Assembly: GCA_045656705.1 (NCBI GenBank)
Contig: JAZORR010000046.1
Location: 1-14,181, forward strand
DNA length: 14,181 nucleotides
Direction: 5' to 3'
Source: RGIG4576 sp045656705
Lineage (GTDB): Bacteria; Bacteroidota; Bacteroidia; Bacteroidales; Muribaculaceae
The notes under the pieces were generated by a model. The model made no database searches and was not told the DNA's origin. It saw nothing but the letters and a program-made list of their open reading frames with translations. How positions within the stretch are numbered: the first letter of the stretch is position 1; each line of letters begins with the position of its first letter. Shown here piece after piece: positions 7,815 through 14,181 of the stretch. The position numbers and the translations under genes are program-made.

Positions 7815-9473
7815 ATGAAAAAGATCTTAAGCGCAATAATGATATCGGTGCCTATGCTTATGTGGGCACAAGGGGCTACAGATGCTTATTCTATAACACA
7901 AACCGACCTTAAAGGTACGGCGAGATTTGTATCGATGGCAGGGGCAATGGGAGCTCTTGGTGGCGATCTATCGGCCATCCAACTAAATCCAGGGGGTATC
8001 GGTGTGTATCGCAGTAACGATGCCGGTTTCACTCTAAACTTTGATGCTCAATCCGCCGAAAGTGTGGCCAAAGGCAACACCACTAAGATGAGTCAAACGA
8101 AGTTCAATATCAACTCAATGGGGTTGGTGTGGAGTTTTGAACGTAATTCAGGGATTTTGCCATTTCTAAATGTGGGAATAACCTATAATCGTCCACTATC
8201 GTATAATCGTAGATATGGTGGTAAGATAAGCGATATTAAAACCTCGCTTACCAATTACATAGCCGACGTGACCAATCGAGATGGTTACACCGACTACGAT
8301 TTGGAATACATCGGCAATAGCAGTCCTTACGAAGACTCTGATGCACGTTGGCTCAGCATTATGGCTTATAATTCTTACCTCATTAATCCTAAAGATTCTT
8401 ACACTGAAGAAGATTACACCTACGGCTACAATTTCAAGGGGCTTATGAACAGTAAATCTTCTGGTTTCAGCGAATACGAGGTAATCGAAGAAGGTGGCGT
8501 GAATGAATTCAATATTCACCTCGGTGGAAACATCTCAAATGTGGTGCATTTAGGAGTAGCATTAGGTTATAACTCCCTCAACTTCAGTAAATACACTTAT
8601 TATGGCGAAGCTATAAACAATGCTGCTGTGATGGGCAATAAAGAGGGTGATCTCGACCACAAAGGTACTGCTTCGTGGGGACTTGAAAATTGGTTGAATA
8701 CAAGTGGTGATGCTTGGAATTTCAAGTTTGGCGTGATTGCTCGCCCATTCCACGAACTAAGAGTGGGATTAGCATTCCATTTGCCTACTCATTACTCGCT
8801 AAAAGATGAAATCACATCATCTATCAACTTTGAAACTGTGAATTCAACTGGCGACTTTGTAAAAACAGGCTACGAAAATGCCAACGACGGCTATGGCGAT
8901 ATGGTGAAATATAGAATCAGGACACCTTGGAAAATGAACCTAAGTGTAGCCTCTGTAGTGGGAGAAAAAGGTCTTCTTAGTCTCACCTACGAAAGAATAG
9001 AATATAACTCTATGAAAATAGCATTTGAAAACGAATTTGGTTTTTACGATGAAGATGCTTATACCAGCCACGATATCACCAAATACTACAAAGGCGTAAA
9101 CATTTTCCGCTTAGGTGGTGAATATCGTCTATTCCCTTCGTTGAGTTTGCGTGCAGGATATAGTTATCAAAATTCACCTGTGAGAGAAGAAGCCATCAAA
9201 GATAGAATGCAAATAGTGACATCAGGCACTACTCCAGCCTATGCTTTCGACAAGGCAACCCAATACATCACTGCTGGTGTGGGATTTAAAGTGAACGGAT
9301 TCTATGCCGATTTTGCTTACGCGCTAAAACTACGCACAAGCGAATATCGTGCATTCTCTCCTTCAAATACCGGACCATCTTATGAGAGTGGTTACCAATA
9401 CACCCCTGCTCCATCGGCTACCGTAAAAGACTACAACAGCCAAATAGTGTGCTCTATGGGATATCGTTTCTAA
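7815..9473 (+). CDS. FadL/OMPP1/TodX-like outer-membrane protein
   Basis: The 552-residue product has a signal peptide (residues 1-19, ending WAQ) and then the family-like start TARFVSMAGAMGALGGDLSA followed by IQLNPGGIGVYRS. A small-residue GA-rich segment leading to an N-P-[AG]-G motif is typical of FadL-type barrels that carry hydrophobic compounds across the outer membrane. The body alternates short aromatic and polar strands, as in a 14-strand barrel, with a plausible hatch at the N-terminus. It ends in CSMGYRF; a terminal Phe is the usual signal for outer-membrane insertion. Bacteroidales relatives are often labelled hypothetical or putative hemin receptor, and the substrate cannot be read here. 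PorV of the type IX system belongs to the same broad superfamily, but this protein is longer and no assignment to that role is made. It is probably transcribed with the preceding repeat protein and ends at the terminator at 9494-9528. Confidence 0.75.
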   Translation: MKKILSAIMISVPMLMWAQGATDAYSITQTDLKGTARFVSMAGAMGALGGDLSAIQLNPGGIGVYRSNDAGFTLNFDAQSAESVAKGNTTKMSQTKFNINSMGLVWSFERNSGILPFLNVGITYNRPLSYNRRYGGKISDIKTSLTNYIADVTNRDGYTDYDLEYIGNSSPYEDSDARWLSIMAYNSYLINPKDSYTEEDYTYGYNFKGLMNSKSSGFSEYEVIEEGGVNEFNIHLGGNISNVVHLGVALGYNSLNFSKYTYYGEAINNAAVMGNKEGDLDHKGTASWGLENWLNTSGDAWNFKFGVIARPFHELRVGLAFHLPTHYSLKDEITSSINFETVNSTGDFVKTGYENANDGYGDMVKYRIRTPWKMNLSVASVVGEKGLLSLTYERIEYNSMKIAFENEFGFYDEDAYTSHDITKYYKGVNIFRLGGEYRLFPSLSLRAGYSYQNSPVREEAIKDRMQIVTSGTTPAYAFDKATQYITAGVGFKVNGFYADFAYALKLRTSEYRAFSPSNTGPSYESGYQYTPAPSATVKDYNSQIVCSMGYRF

Positions 9474-9493
9474 ACTGTAAATAAGCGTAATTT

Positions 9494-9528
9494 ATGAGGC
9501 ATCGGAATACTCCTTTGCCTCATTTTTT
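9494..9528 (+). terminator. Rho-independent terminator after the barrel gene
   Basis: ATGAGGCA (9494-9501) pairs with TGCCTCAT (9516-9523) over eight bases. The 14-base loop contains a smaller GGA/TCC pairing. A T-run follows directly. It lies 20 bases after the stop at 9473. Confidence 0.75.
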
Positions 9529-9592
9529 ATTTATTGATTGATGCTTGCTCACTTATTTGCAAGATTAATAAGGGAATATGAAATTTTCTTTG

Positions 9593-9600
9593 TAAATTTG
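9593..9600 (+). promoter_or_regulatory. Bacteroidetes -7 box for pheT
   Basis: TAAATTTG matches TAnnTTTG exactly and gives a leader of about 55 bases before the pheT ATG. The nearest TTTG upstream (9556-9559) is 33 bases away, too far for a standard -33 element, so only half of the promoter is convincing. A six-pair hairpin, CTCATT/AATGAG at 9612-9630, lies at the start of the leader; its role is unknown. Confidence 0.5.
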
Positions 9601-9661
9601 TACGAATTTTGCTCATTGGCTAAAAATGAGTCGTTAATATTAGAAAAATACATCAAAAACT

Positions 9662-12124
9662 ATGAATATATCTTATAACTGGTTGAAAGAATATGTAGAT
9701 TTCAACCTCACACCAGAGGAGCTTGGTGCTGCACTCACTTCTCTTGGATTGGAATGTGGAACTATTGAGAAAGTAGAAACCATCAAAGGCGGACTTGAAG
9801 GTATCGTAGTAGGCGAAGTGCTAACTTGCGAAAATCACCCTGATAGCGACCACCTGCACATCACTACTGTGAACCTTGGCGATGGCAATCCTACTCAAAT
9901 AGTGTGTGGTGCTCCTAATGTGGCTGCTGGCCAACATGTGATGGTGGCTACTGTAGGCACTAAGCTTTATGATGGCGACAAAGAATTTGCTATCAAGAAA
10001 TCAAAAATTCGTGGCGTAGAATCTTTTGGTATGATTTGCGCCGAAGACGAAATAGGTGTAGGCAACTCTCACGATGGTATCATCGTGCTTCCTCAAGATG
10101 TACCTGCTGGTACTCTTGCCAAAGACTACTACAATATCAAAGACGACTATGTGCTTGAAGTGGATTTGACTCCAAACCGCATAGATGGTGGTTCACACTA
10201 TGGTGTGGCTCGCGACCTTGCTGCTTGGTTGGATATGCACAGCACTCCAGGCAACCTTCATCGTCCTGCAGTTGACGATTTCAAGAGCGACCGCAACGAT
10301 GGTGCTGCTGAAGTAGTAGTGGAAAATGCCGAAGCTTGTCCTCGCTATTGTGGTGTGACTATTCGCAATGTGAAAGTGCAAGAAAGTCCTGAATGGTTAA
10401 AGAATTACCTTAATGCCATAGGTCAACGCCCTATCAACAATATCGTGGATATCACCAACTACATCCTTCTTGGTCTTGGTCAACCTCTACACTGCTTCGA
10501 CCTTGCTAAGGTGAAAGGCAACAAGGTGGTGGTGAAAACTGTGGCAGAAGGCACTAAGTTTGTAACTCTCGATGAAGTGGAACGCACTCTCACCGAACGC
10601 GACCTTATGATTTGCAACGCCGAAGAACCTATGTGCATCGGTGGTGTGTTTGGTGGTGCTGAATCTGGTGTAACAGAAAATACTACCGATATTTTCCTTG
10701 AAGCGGCTTATTTCAATCCTACTTGGATAAGAAAGACTGCACGCCGTTTCGGCTTAAATACCGACGCTTCTTTCCGTTTCGAAAGAGGTATCGATCCTAA
10801 TACTGTAGTTTACAACCTCAAAGTGGCAGCAATGCTCATCAAGGAAATAGCAGGCGGCGAAATCTGCGGCGAAATCGTAGACATTAAAGCTACAGAATTC
10901 CCAGCATTCCCTGTGACTCTAAAATATGAGTATGTAAACTCTCTTATCGGTAAGGAAATTCCTGCCGACACTATCAAGAGCATCTTGAAGAGTCTTGAAA
11001 TAGAAATAGCTAAGGAAAGCGAAACCGAACTCGAACTTCTTGTGCCTACTTATCGCGTAGACGTGCAACGCCCTTGCGACGTAGTGGAAGATATCCTTCG
11101 CGTATATGGCTACAACAATGTAGAATTCGACGAAAGCGTGCGTAGCAACCTATCATATAAGAGCATCGTTGATGTGAAGAACGACCTTCAAAAACTTATC
11201 GCCGAGCAACTCACAGCTTGTGGTTTCAACGAAATTATGAACAACTCGCTCACTGCAGAAGGTTATTATACCGACCTTGAAGCATATCCTGCTGCAAACT
11301 GCGTGAGATTGATGAATCCTCTAAGCAACGACTTGAATGTGATGCGTCAAACATTGCTTTTCGGTGGTCTTGAAAGCATTGCTCACAACATCAATCGCCG
11401 TATGCCAAACTTGAAGATGTATGAGTTTGGTAATGTTTACCACTTCGACCCTGCAGCCGATCAAAGCGAAAAAGTGCTTGCTCCTTATTCAGAATTTACC
11501 GCTCTTGGTATTTGGATGACAGGTAACGATGCCGAAGGCAATTGGGCTAAGAAGGAAAGTGCTGTCACTGTGTTCGACTTGAAGGCTATCGTAGAAAACA
11601 TCTTCACTCGTTTGGGTGTGAGTGCAGGCGAAATCGTTATCGCTCAATCAAGCAACGATATTTTCTCGGCTAAACTTGATATCACCAATCGCGGTGGAAA
11701 GACTCTTGGAGCACTTGGCGTGGTGAAATACTCTATCCTCAAGAAGATGGATATCGAGCAACCTGTATTCTTCGCAGAATTTAATTGGGACGCTCTTGTG
11801 AAGATGACTGTGAAGAAGAAAGTAACTTTCACCGATCTTCCTAAGACTCAACCTGTGAAGCGCGACCTTGCTCTTCTTGTGGACCAAGCTGTTACTTTCG
11901 CTCAAATCGAGAAGGTGGTGAAGGCAAGCGAAAAGAAACTTCTTCAAGGTGTGAGCCTATTCGATGTATACGAAGGCAAGAACTTAGAAGCAGGCAAGAA
12001 GTCATACGCTATCAGCGTAACTCTTCAAGATGCAGAAAAGACACTTCAAGACAAGCAAATAGATAGCGTGATGAACAAGATTATCGCTAACCTTGAGCGT
12101 GAAGTAGGAGCTAAACTACGCTAA
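9662..12124 (+). CDS. pheT: Phenylalanine-tRNA ligase beta subunit
   Basis: This is the beta subunit of the alpha2-beta2 enzyme that charges tRNA-Phe in the cytoplasm; it binds tRNA and edits mischarged tyrosine. All usual domains are visible in its 820 residues. An OB-fold tRNA-binding domain spans about 44-155 (GIVVGEVL, HPDSDHLHI, IVCGAPNV). The B3/B4 editing domain spans about 212-385 (IGGVFGGAESGV, then the RFGLNTDASFRFERGIDP stretch). The B5 domain covers about 413-490 (VPTYRVDVQRPCDVVEDI). The core-like domain covers about 500-700. A C-terminal FDX-ACB anticodon-binding domain runs from about 723 to 820. Length matches bacterial PheT. There is no Shine-Dalgarno sequence before the ATG. 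The pheS gene is not beside it, as is common in Bacteroidetes. The next gene, yebC, follows after 54 bases and shares the strand and the downstream terminator. Confidence 0.97.
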   Translation: MNISYNWLKEYVDFNLTPEELGAALTSLGLECGTIEKVETIKGGLEGIVVGEVLTCENHPDSDHLHITTVNLGDGNPTQIVCGAPNVAAGQHVMVATVGTKLYDGDKEFAIKKSKIRGVESFGMICAEDEIGVGNSHDGIIVLPQDVPAGTLAKDYYNIKDDYVLEVDLTPNRIDGGSHYGVARDLAAWLDMHSTPGNLHRPAVDDFKSDRNDGAAEVVVENAEACPRYCGVTIRNVKVQESPEWLKNYLNAIGQRPINNIVDITNYILLGLGQPLHCFDLAKVKGNKVVVKTVAEGTKFVTLDEVERTLTERDLMICNAEEPMCIGGVFGGAESGVTENTTDIFLEAAYFNPTWIRKTARRFGLNTDASFRFERGIDPNTVVYNLKVAAMLIKEIAGGEICGEIVDIKATEFPAFPVTLKYEYVNSLIGKEIPADTIKSILKSLEIEIAKESETELELLVPTYRVDVQRPCDVVEDILRVYGYNNVEFDESVRSNLSYKSIVDVKNDLQKLIAEQLTACGFNEIMNNSLTAEGYYTDLEAYPAANCVRLMNPLSNDLNVMRQTLLFGGLESIAHNINRRMPNLKMYEFGNVYHFDPAADQSEKVLAPYSEFTALGIWMTGNDAEGNWAKKESAVTVFDLKAIVENIFTRLGVSAGEIVIAQSSNDIFSAKLDITNRGGKTLGALGVVKYSILKKMDIEQPVFFAEFNWDALVKMTVKKKVTFTDLPKTQPVKRDLALLVDQAVTFAQIEKVVKASEKKLLQGVSLFDVYEGKNLEAGKKSYAISVTLQDAEKTLQDKQIDSVMNKIIANLEREVGAKLR

Positions 12125-12178
12125 TAAAAACAAAGAACAATAATAACAAAAACAAAAATATATAAGAATTAGAAACTT

Positions 12179-12898
12179 ATGGGAAGAGCATTTGAATTTC
12201 GCAAAGCAAGAAAACTAAAACGCTGGGGAAATATGTCTCGCACATTCACCCGCATCGGTAAGGAAATCACTATGTGTGTAAAATCTGGTGGTCCAGACCC
12301 TGCAGGTAACTCTCGCCTTCGTGCACTTCTTGCCAATGCAAAAGCGGCTAATATGCCAAAGGATACTATCGAACGTGCTATCAAGAAAGCTACAGATAAA
12401 GACGCAAGCGATTACAAGGAAATCGTATACGAAGGATATGGTCCTTTCGGTATCGCTATCCTTGTGGAAGCTGCTACCGACAACAACACTCGTACCGTAG
12501 CAAACGTGCGTAGCTACTTCAACAAATATAATGGTAGCTTGGGTACAAGTGGTAGCCTTTCTTTCTTGTTCGAACACAAGTGTGTGTTCCGTATCAAGGC
12601 TAAGGACGGTGTATCGGTGGAAGATCTTGAACTTGAACTTATCGACTACGGTGTAGACGAAGTAGAACAAGAAGAAGATGCAATTGTGCTTTCTGGTGCT
12701 TTTGAAGAAAACTCAAACATTCAAAAGTATCTCGAAGATAATGGCTTCGAAATCGAAAGTTCTGAATTTGTACGCATCCCTAACGACTTGAAGGAAGTAA
12801 CTGCTGAACAAAGAGAAATCCTTGAAAAGCTTCTTGAAAAGTTTGAAGATGATGATGACGTGCAAAATGTATTCCACAACATGAAGGAAGAAGAATAA
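12179..12898 (+). CDS. YebC/PmpR/TACO1-family protein
   Basis: This 239-residue cytoplasmic protein belongs to the widespread YebC family, long annotated as transcription regulators (PmpR) and more recently linked to translation through the mitochondrial activator TACO1. The N-terminus MGRAFEFRKARKLKRWGNM is the form usual in Bacteroidetes and favours ATG 12179 over the internal ATG at 12233. The nucleotide-contact-like basic region continues through the SGGPDPAGNSRLRALLANAK segment. The YEGYGPFGIAILVEAATDN stretch, with TDN-x-R-T next, is the family signature and opens the second domain. The acidic C-terminus, DDDDVQNVFHN, corresponds to the conserved D-D-V-Q-x-V-x-x-N motif. Length is normal. 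It lies 54 bases after pheT in what is probably a two-gene unit, then ends at a strong terminator. Whether this member acts on transcription or translation cannot be read from the sequence, so no gene symbol is given. Confidence 0.93.
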   Translation: MGRAFEFRKARKLKRWGNMSRTFTRIGKEITMCVKSGGPDPAGNSRLRALLANAKAANMPKDTIERAIKKATDKDASDYKEIVYEGYGPFGIAILVEAATDNNTRTVANVRSYFNKYNGSLGTSGSLSFLFEHKCVFRIKAKDGVSVEDLELELIDYGVDEVEQEEDAIVLSGAFEENSNIQKYLEDNGFEIESSEFVRIPNDLKEVTAEQREILEKLLEKFEDDDDVQNVFHNMKEEE

Positions 12899-12919
12899 TC
12901 ACACCATCTTTCAGTTATT

Positions 12920-12952
12920 AAAAACGCTATGCTCATGAGTATAGCGTTTTTT
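12920..12952. terminator. Terminator between yebC and the convergent paralogue pair
   Basis: AAAAACGCTATGCTC (12920-12934) pairs with GAGTATAGCGTTTTT (12937-12951) over up to 15 positions with one G-U pair; the innermost pairs probably open to make a usable loop. The T-run on the plus strand, and the A-run at the start of the repeat which becomes a T-run on the minus strand, allow use from both sides. The minus-strand gene ends 28 bases away. Confidence 0.85.
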
Positions 12953-12979
12953 GTTTATGGATAGGAGTGTTTTCTAACT

Positions 12980-13762
12980 TCAGTCAAGCATCGAGCGACC
13001 TGTATTTAATCTCAATATTCCATCAGATCCTCTGCTATAACCCTTATTATTTGCACTTCGCCAGTCACTTCTATATATTGCAGGGCGAGATATGTTATTA
13101 ACTCTTGACGATCTTCTTACGCTTGATTTATTTCTACCTTTCAAATAAATATGACCGCCTAAATGAGTCATTTTATTTTTGATAATTTCTACACAATTGC
13201 CTGCTTCAAATCTATATATTTCGTGAAAGTTACCATCAGCATTAGAATAAACTATAAATCCATCAAATTCATCTTTTTCTTCGTTATATTCGCCAATCAA
13301 ACTTTCTATTTGATGATAATGCCTATTTTTCTGAGGATTGGGATTCTCTACGCGTAATTGGCATTGTAATAAATTTAGAGTATCATATTGCAAAGGCACT
13401 ATTAGCACCACCGAATCCGACTTTACGAAATAACTTTCCTCCCATATTGGTGTGAGTTTATAATGCTTTTTATTTATAGTATCGCCTAATAGATAATTCA
13501 CCTCAAGAGGGAGTTCTAATTTAGAGTTATCTTCAAAAATAAACTCTTTTGTATATTTTAGAGTTTTTTTCTGTTTTTCCGATAGCATATCTGTAGAGTC
13601 GGCCGAGATGTATTCTTGCATCATCATGGCTCTTGTTTCCTCTCCGAATTGAGTTAACTCCTGTTGAAATTGTTCTTGTGTTCTATTGTTAATAGCGTCT
13701 TGTGCCGATGCCATAAAAGCAACGCACATCGCCATAATTGAAAAAAATTGTCTTGTGTTCAT
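12980..13762 (-). CDS. Small exported protein of unknown function (tandem paralogue 1)
   Basis: I do not recognise a named family. The 260-residue product has a signal peptide (residues 1-20, ending MASA, then QD). Residues 30-47 form a probable amphipathic helix, EQFQQELTQFGEETRAMM, closely matching residues 49-66 of the triple-repeat protein encoded at 6409-7782. A beta-rich middle part (about 70-195) includes NLLQCQLR with Cys134 and FDGFIVYS / GNFHEIYRFEAGNCVEII with Cys190. Both cysteines recur in the neighbouring paralogue, so a disulfide in the periplasm is possible. The C-terminal 60 residues are rich in Arg, Ser and Asn and look disordered. No lipoprotein box and no membrane segment follow the signal peptide. 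The gene lies 55 bases downstream of the truncated paralogue on the same strand. No convincing promoter was found in that gap, so the two may share a transcript. Confidence 0.7.
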   Translation of the reverse strand: MNTRQFFSIMAMCVAFMASAQDAINNRTQEQFQQELTQFGEETRAMMMQEYISADSTDMLSEKQKKTLKYTKEFIFEDNSKLELPLEVNYLLGDTINKKHYKLTPIWEESYFVKSDSVVLIVPLQYDTLNLLQCQLRVENPNPQKNRHYHQIESLIGEYNEEKDEFDGFIVYSNADGNFHEIYRFEAGNCVEIIKNKMTHLGGHIYLKGRNKSSVRRSSRVNNISRPAIYRSDWRSANNKGYSRGSDGILRLNTGRSMLD

Positions 13763-13817
13763 AATCTCTTTTGTTTTAAGTTTAGATGAAGTATACCAAA
13801 ATCCATATAAACTTGTG

Positions 13818-14181
13818 TTATTTTCTATTTTCTTGCTTAACTATACGACGCTCACCATCTTCCCAATTTAGAGGTCTTTGTTTATTCTTTTCATTACTTA
13901 CTCTTTGTAATGTTTTTGGATATAAATCGGTATATCTATAGTTAGGCTTGAATCTATCATAATTGTAAGAATTAATCTTTCTTCCACACTCATTCTGGAT
14001 AATTTCAGTGCATTCACCATTTTTAAATGAATATATTTCAATAAAATTACCTGAACTTAAAGAGTAAATCATACTGCCTGTAAAGTTTGAATTCGTGTTA
14101 TCAAAAGTACCAATCAATGTTTCTATTACAATAGAACAAACCTTATTTTCAAACGAAACAGCTCTTAATTGGCATTGTAAT
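13818..14181 (-). CDS. Tandem paralogue 2 of the exported unknown protein (5' truncated by window end)
   Basis: The frame is open from the right edge (first full codon at 14180-14178) to TAA at 13820-13818, giving 120 visible residues. There is no need for a start inside the window: the codons beyond 14117 read LQCQLRAVSFENKVCSIVIE and continue the similarity. Aligned to residues 132-260 of the neighbour, it keeps LQCQLR, [ST]LIG, F-x-G-x-[IM]-[VI]-Y-S, GNF-x-EIY-x-F and G-x-C-x-EII. At DNA level a 16-base stretch, TAATTGGCATTGTAAT, is identical in both genes (13357-13372 and 14166-14181). The C-terminal tail is also basic but shares no clear residues with the neighbour's tail. About 130 N-terminal residues, presumably including a signal peptide, lie outside the window. 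Function is unknown. Confidence 0.7.
   Translation of the reverse strand, partial: LQCQLRAVSFENKVCSIVIETLIGTFDNTNSNFTGSMIYSLSSGNFIEIYSFKNGECTEIIQNECGRKINSYNYDRFKPNYRYTDLYPKTLQRVSNEKNKQRPLNWEDGERRIVKQENRK

Noticed and set aside
9612..9630. Possible attenuator or T-box in the pheT leader
   Set aside because: Only a six-pair hairpin without a T-run is present; the leader is about 55 bases, with no Phe-rich leader peptide and no T-box core.
12215..12670. A 151-codon minus-strand open frame inside yebC
   Set aside because: It lies entirely opposite a well-conserved gene and its product has no recognisable features.
13763..13817. Promoter between the two right-edge paralogues
   Set aside because: TAAACTTA on the minus strand deviates from TAnnTTTG, and the nearest TTTG is only about 12 bases away, so no standard promoter fits.

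Overview
The window reads as a chromosomal segment from a gut-type Bacteroidales bacterium (Bacteroidetes). Several independent signs point there. Promoter-like boxes match the Bacteroidetes -7 consensus TAnnTTTG. Most genes lack a Shine-Dalgarno sequence. Signal peptidase I is of the long Bacteroidales type, with an IPSSSL catalytic box and a large insertion, and is followed by a WbqC-family gene. YebC starts with the MGRAFEFRK-type N-terminus, and pheT stands apart from pheS. Exported proteins with signal peptides are abundant. The genus cannot be fixed from the sequence alone; a Muribaculaceae- or Prevotella-like relative is an inference.

Layout, left to right. (1) The last 33 codons of a plus-strand gene with a TolB/PD40-like propeller blade run into a 1273-residue exported cell-wall amidase carrying a transthyretin-like domain, two propeller-like regions, an Ig-like spacer and a C-terminal tail resembling a type IX sorting domain. 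(2) Two consecutive hairpins, one a clear bidirectional terminator, separate this from the minus-strand pair lepB-wbqC, whose coding frames touch as TGATG. (3) A divergent intergenic region carries a Bacteroidetes-type promoter on each strand. (4) A plus-strand pair encodes an exported protein with three internal lipocalin-like repeats and a FadL/OMPP1-like outer-membrane barrel, and ends in a terminator. (5) pheT and yebC form a plus-strand pair ending in a strong terminator. (6) Two minus-strand tandem paralogues at the right edge encode small exported proteins of unknown function; the upstream one is cut by the window end.

Functionally, the window mixes housekeeping genes (protein export, tRNA charging, a YebC-family factor) with envelope genes. 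The least ordinary material is a set of exported proteins of unknown function. The triple-repeat protein and the right-edge paralogue share a short segment after the signal peptide (E-[EQ]-F-Q-x2-L-x2-F-x-E-E-[ST]-x-A-[LM]-M), although their downstream domains are different. No tRNA, rRNA, CRISPR array, insertion sequence or phage gene was seen. All intergenic stretches are shorter than 300 bases.
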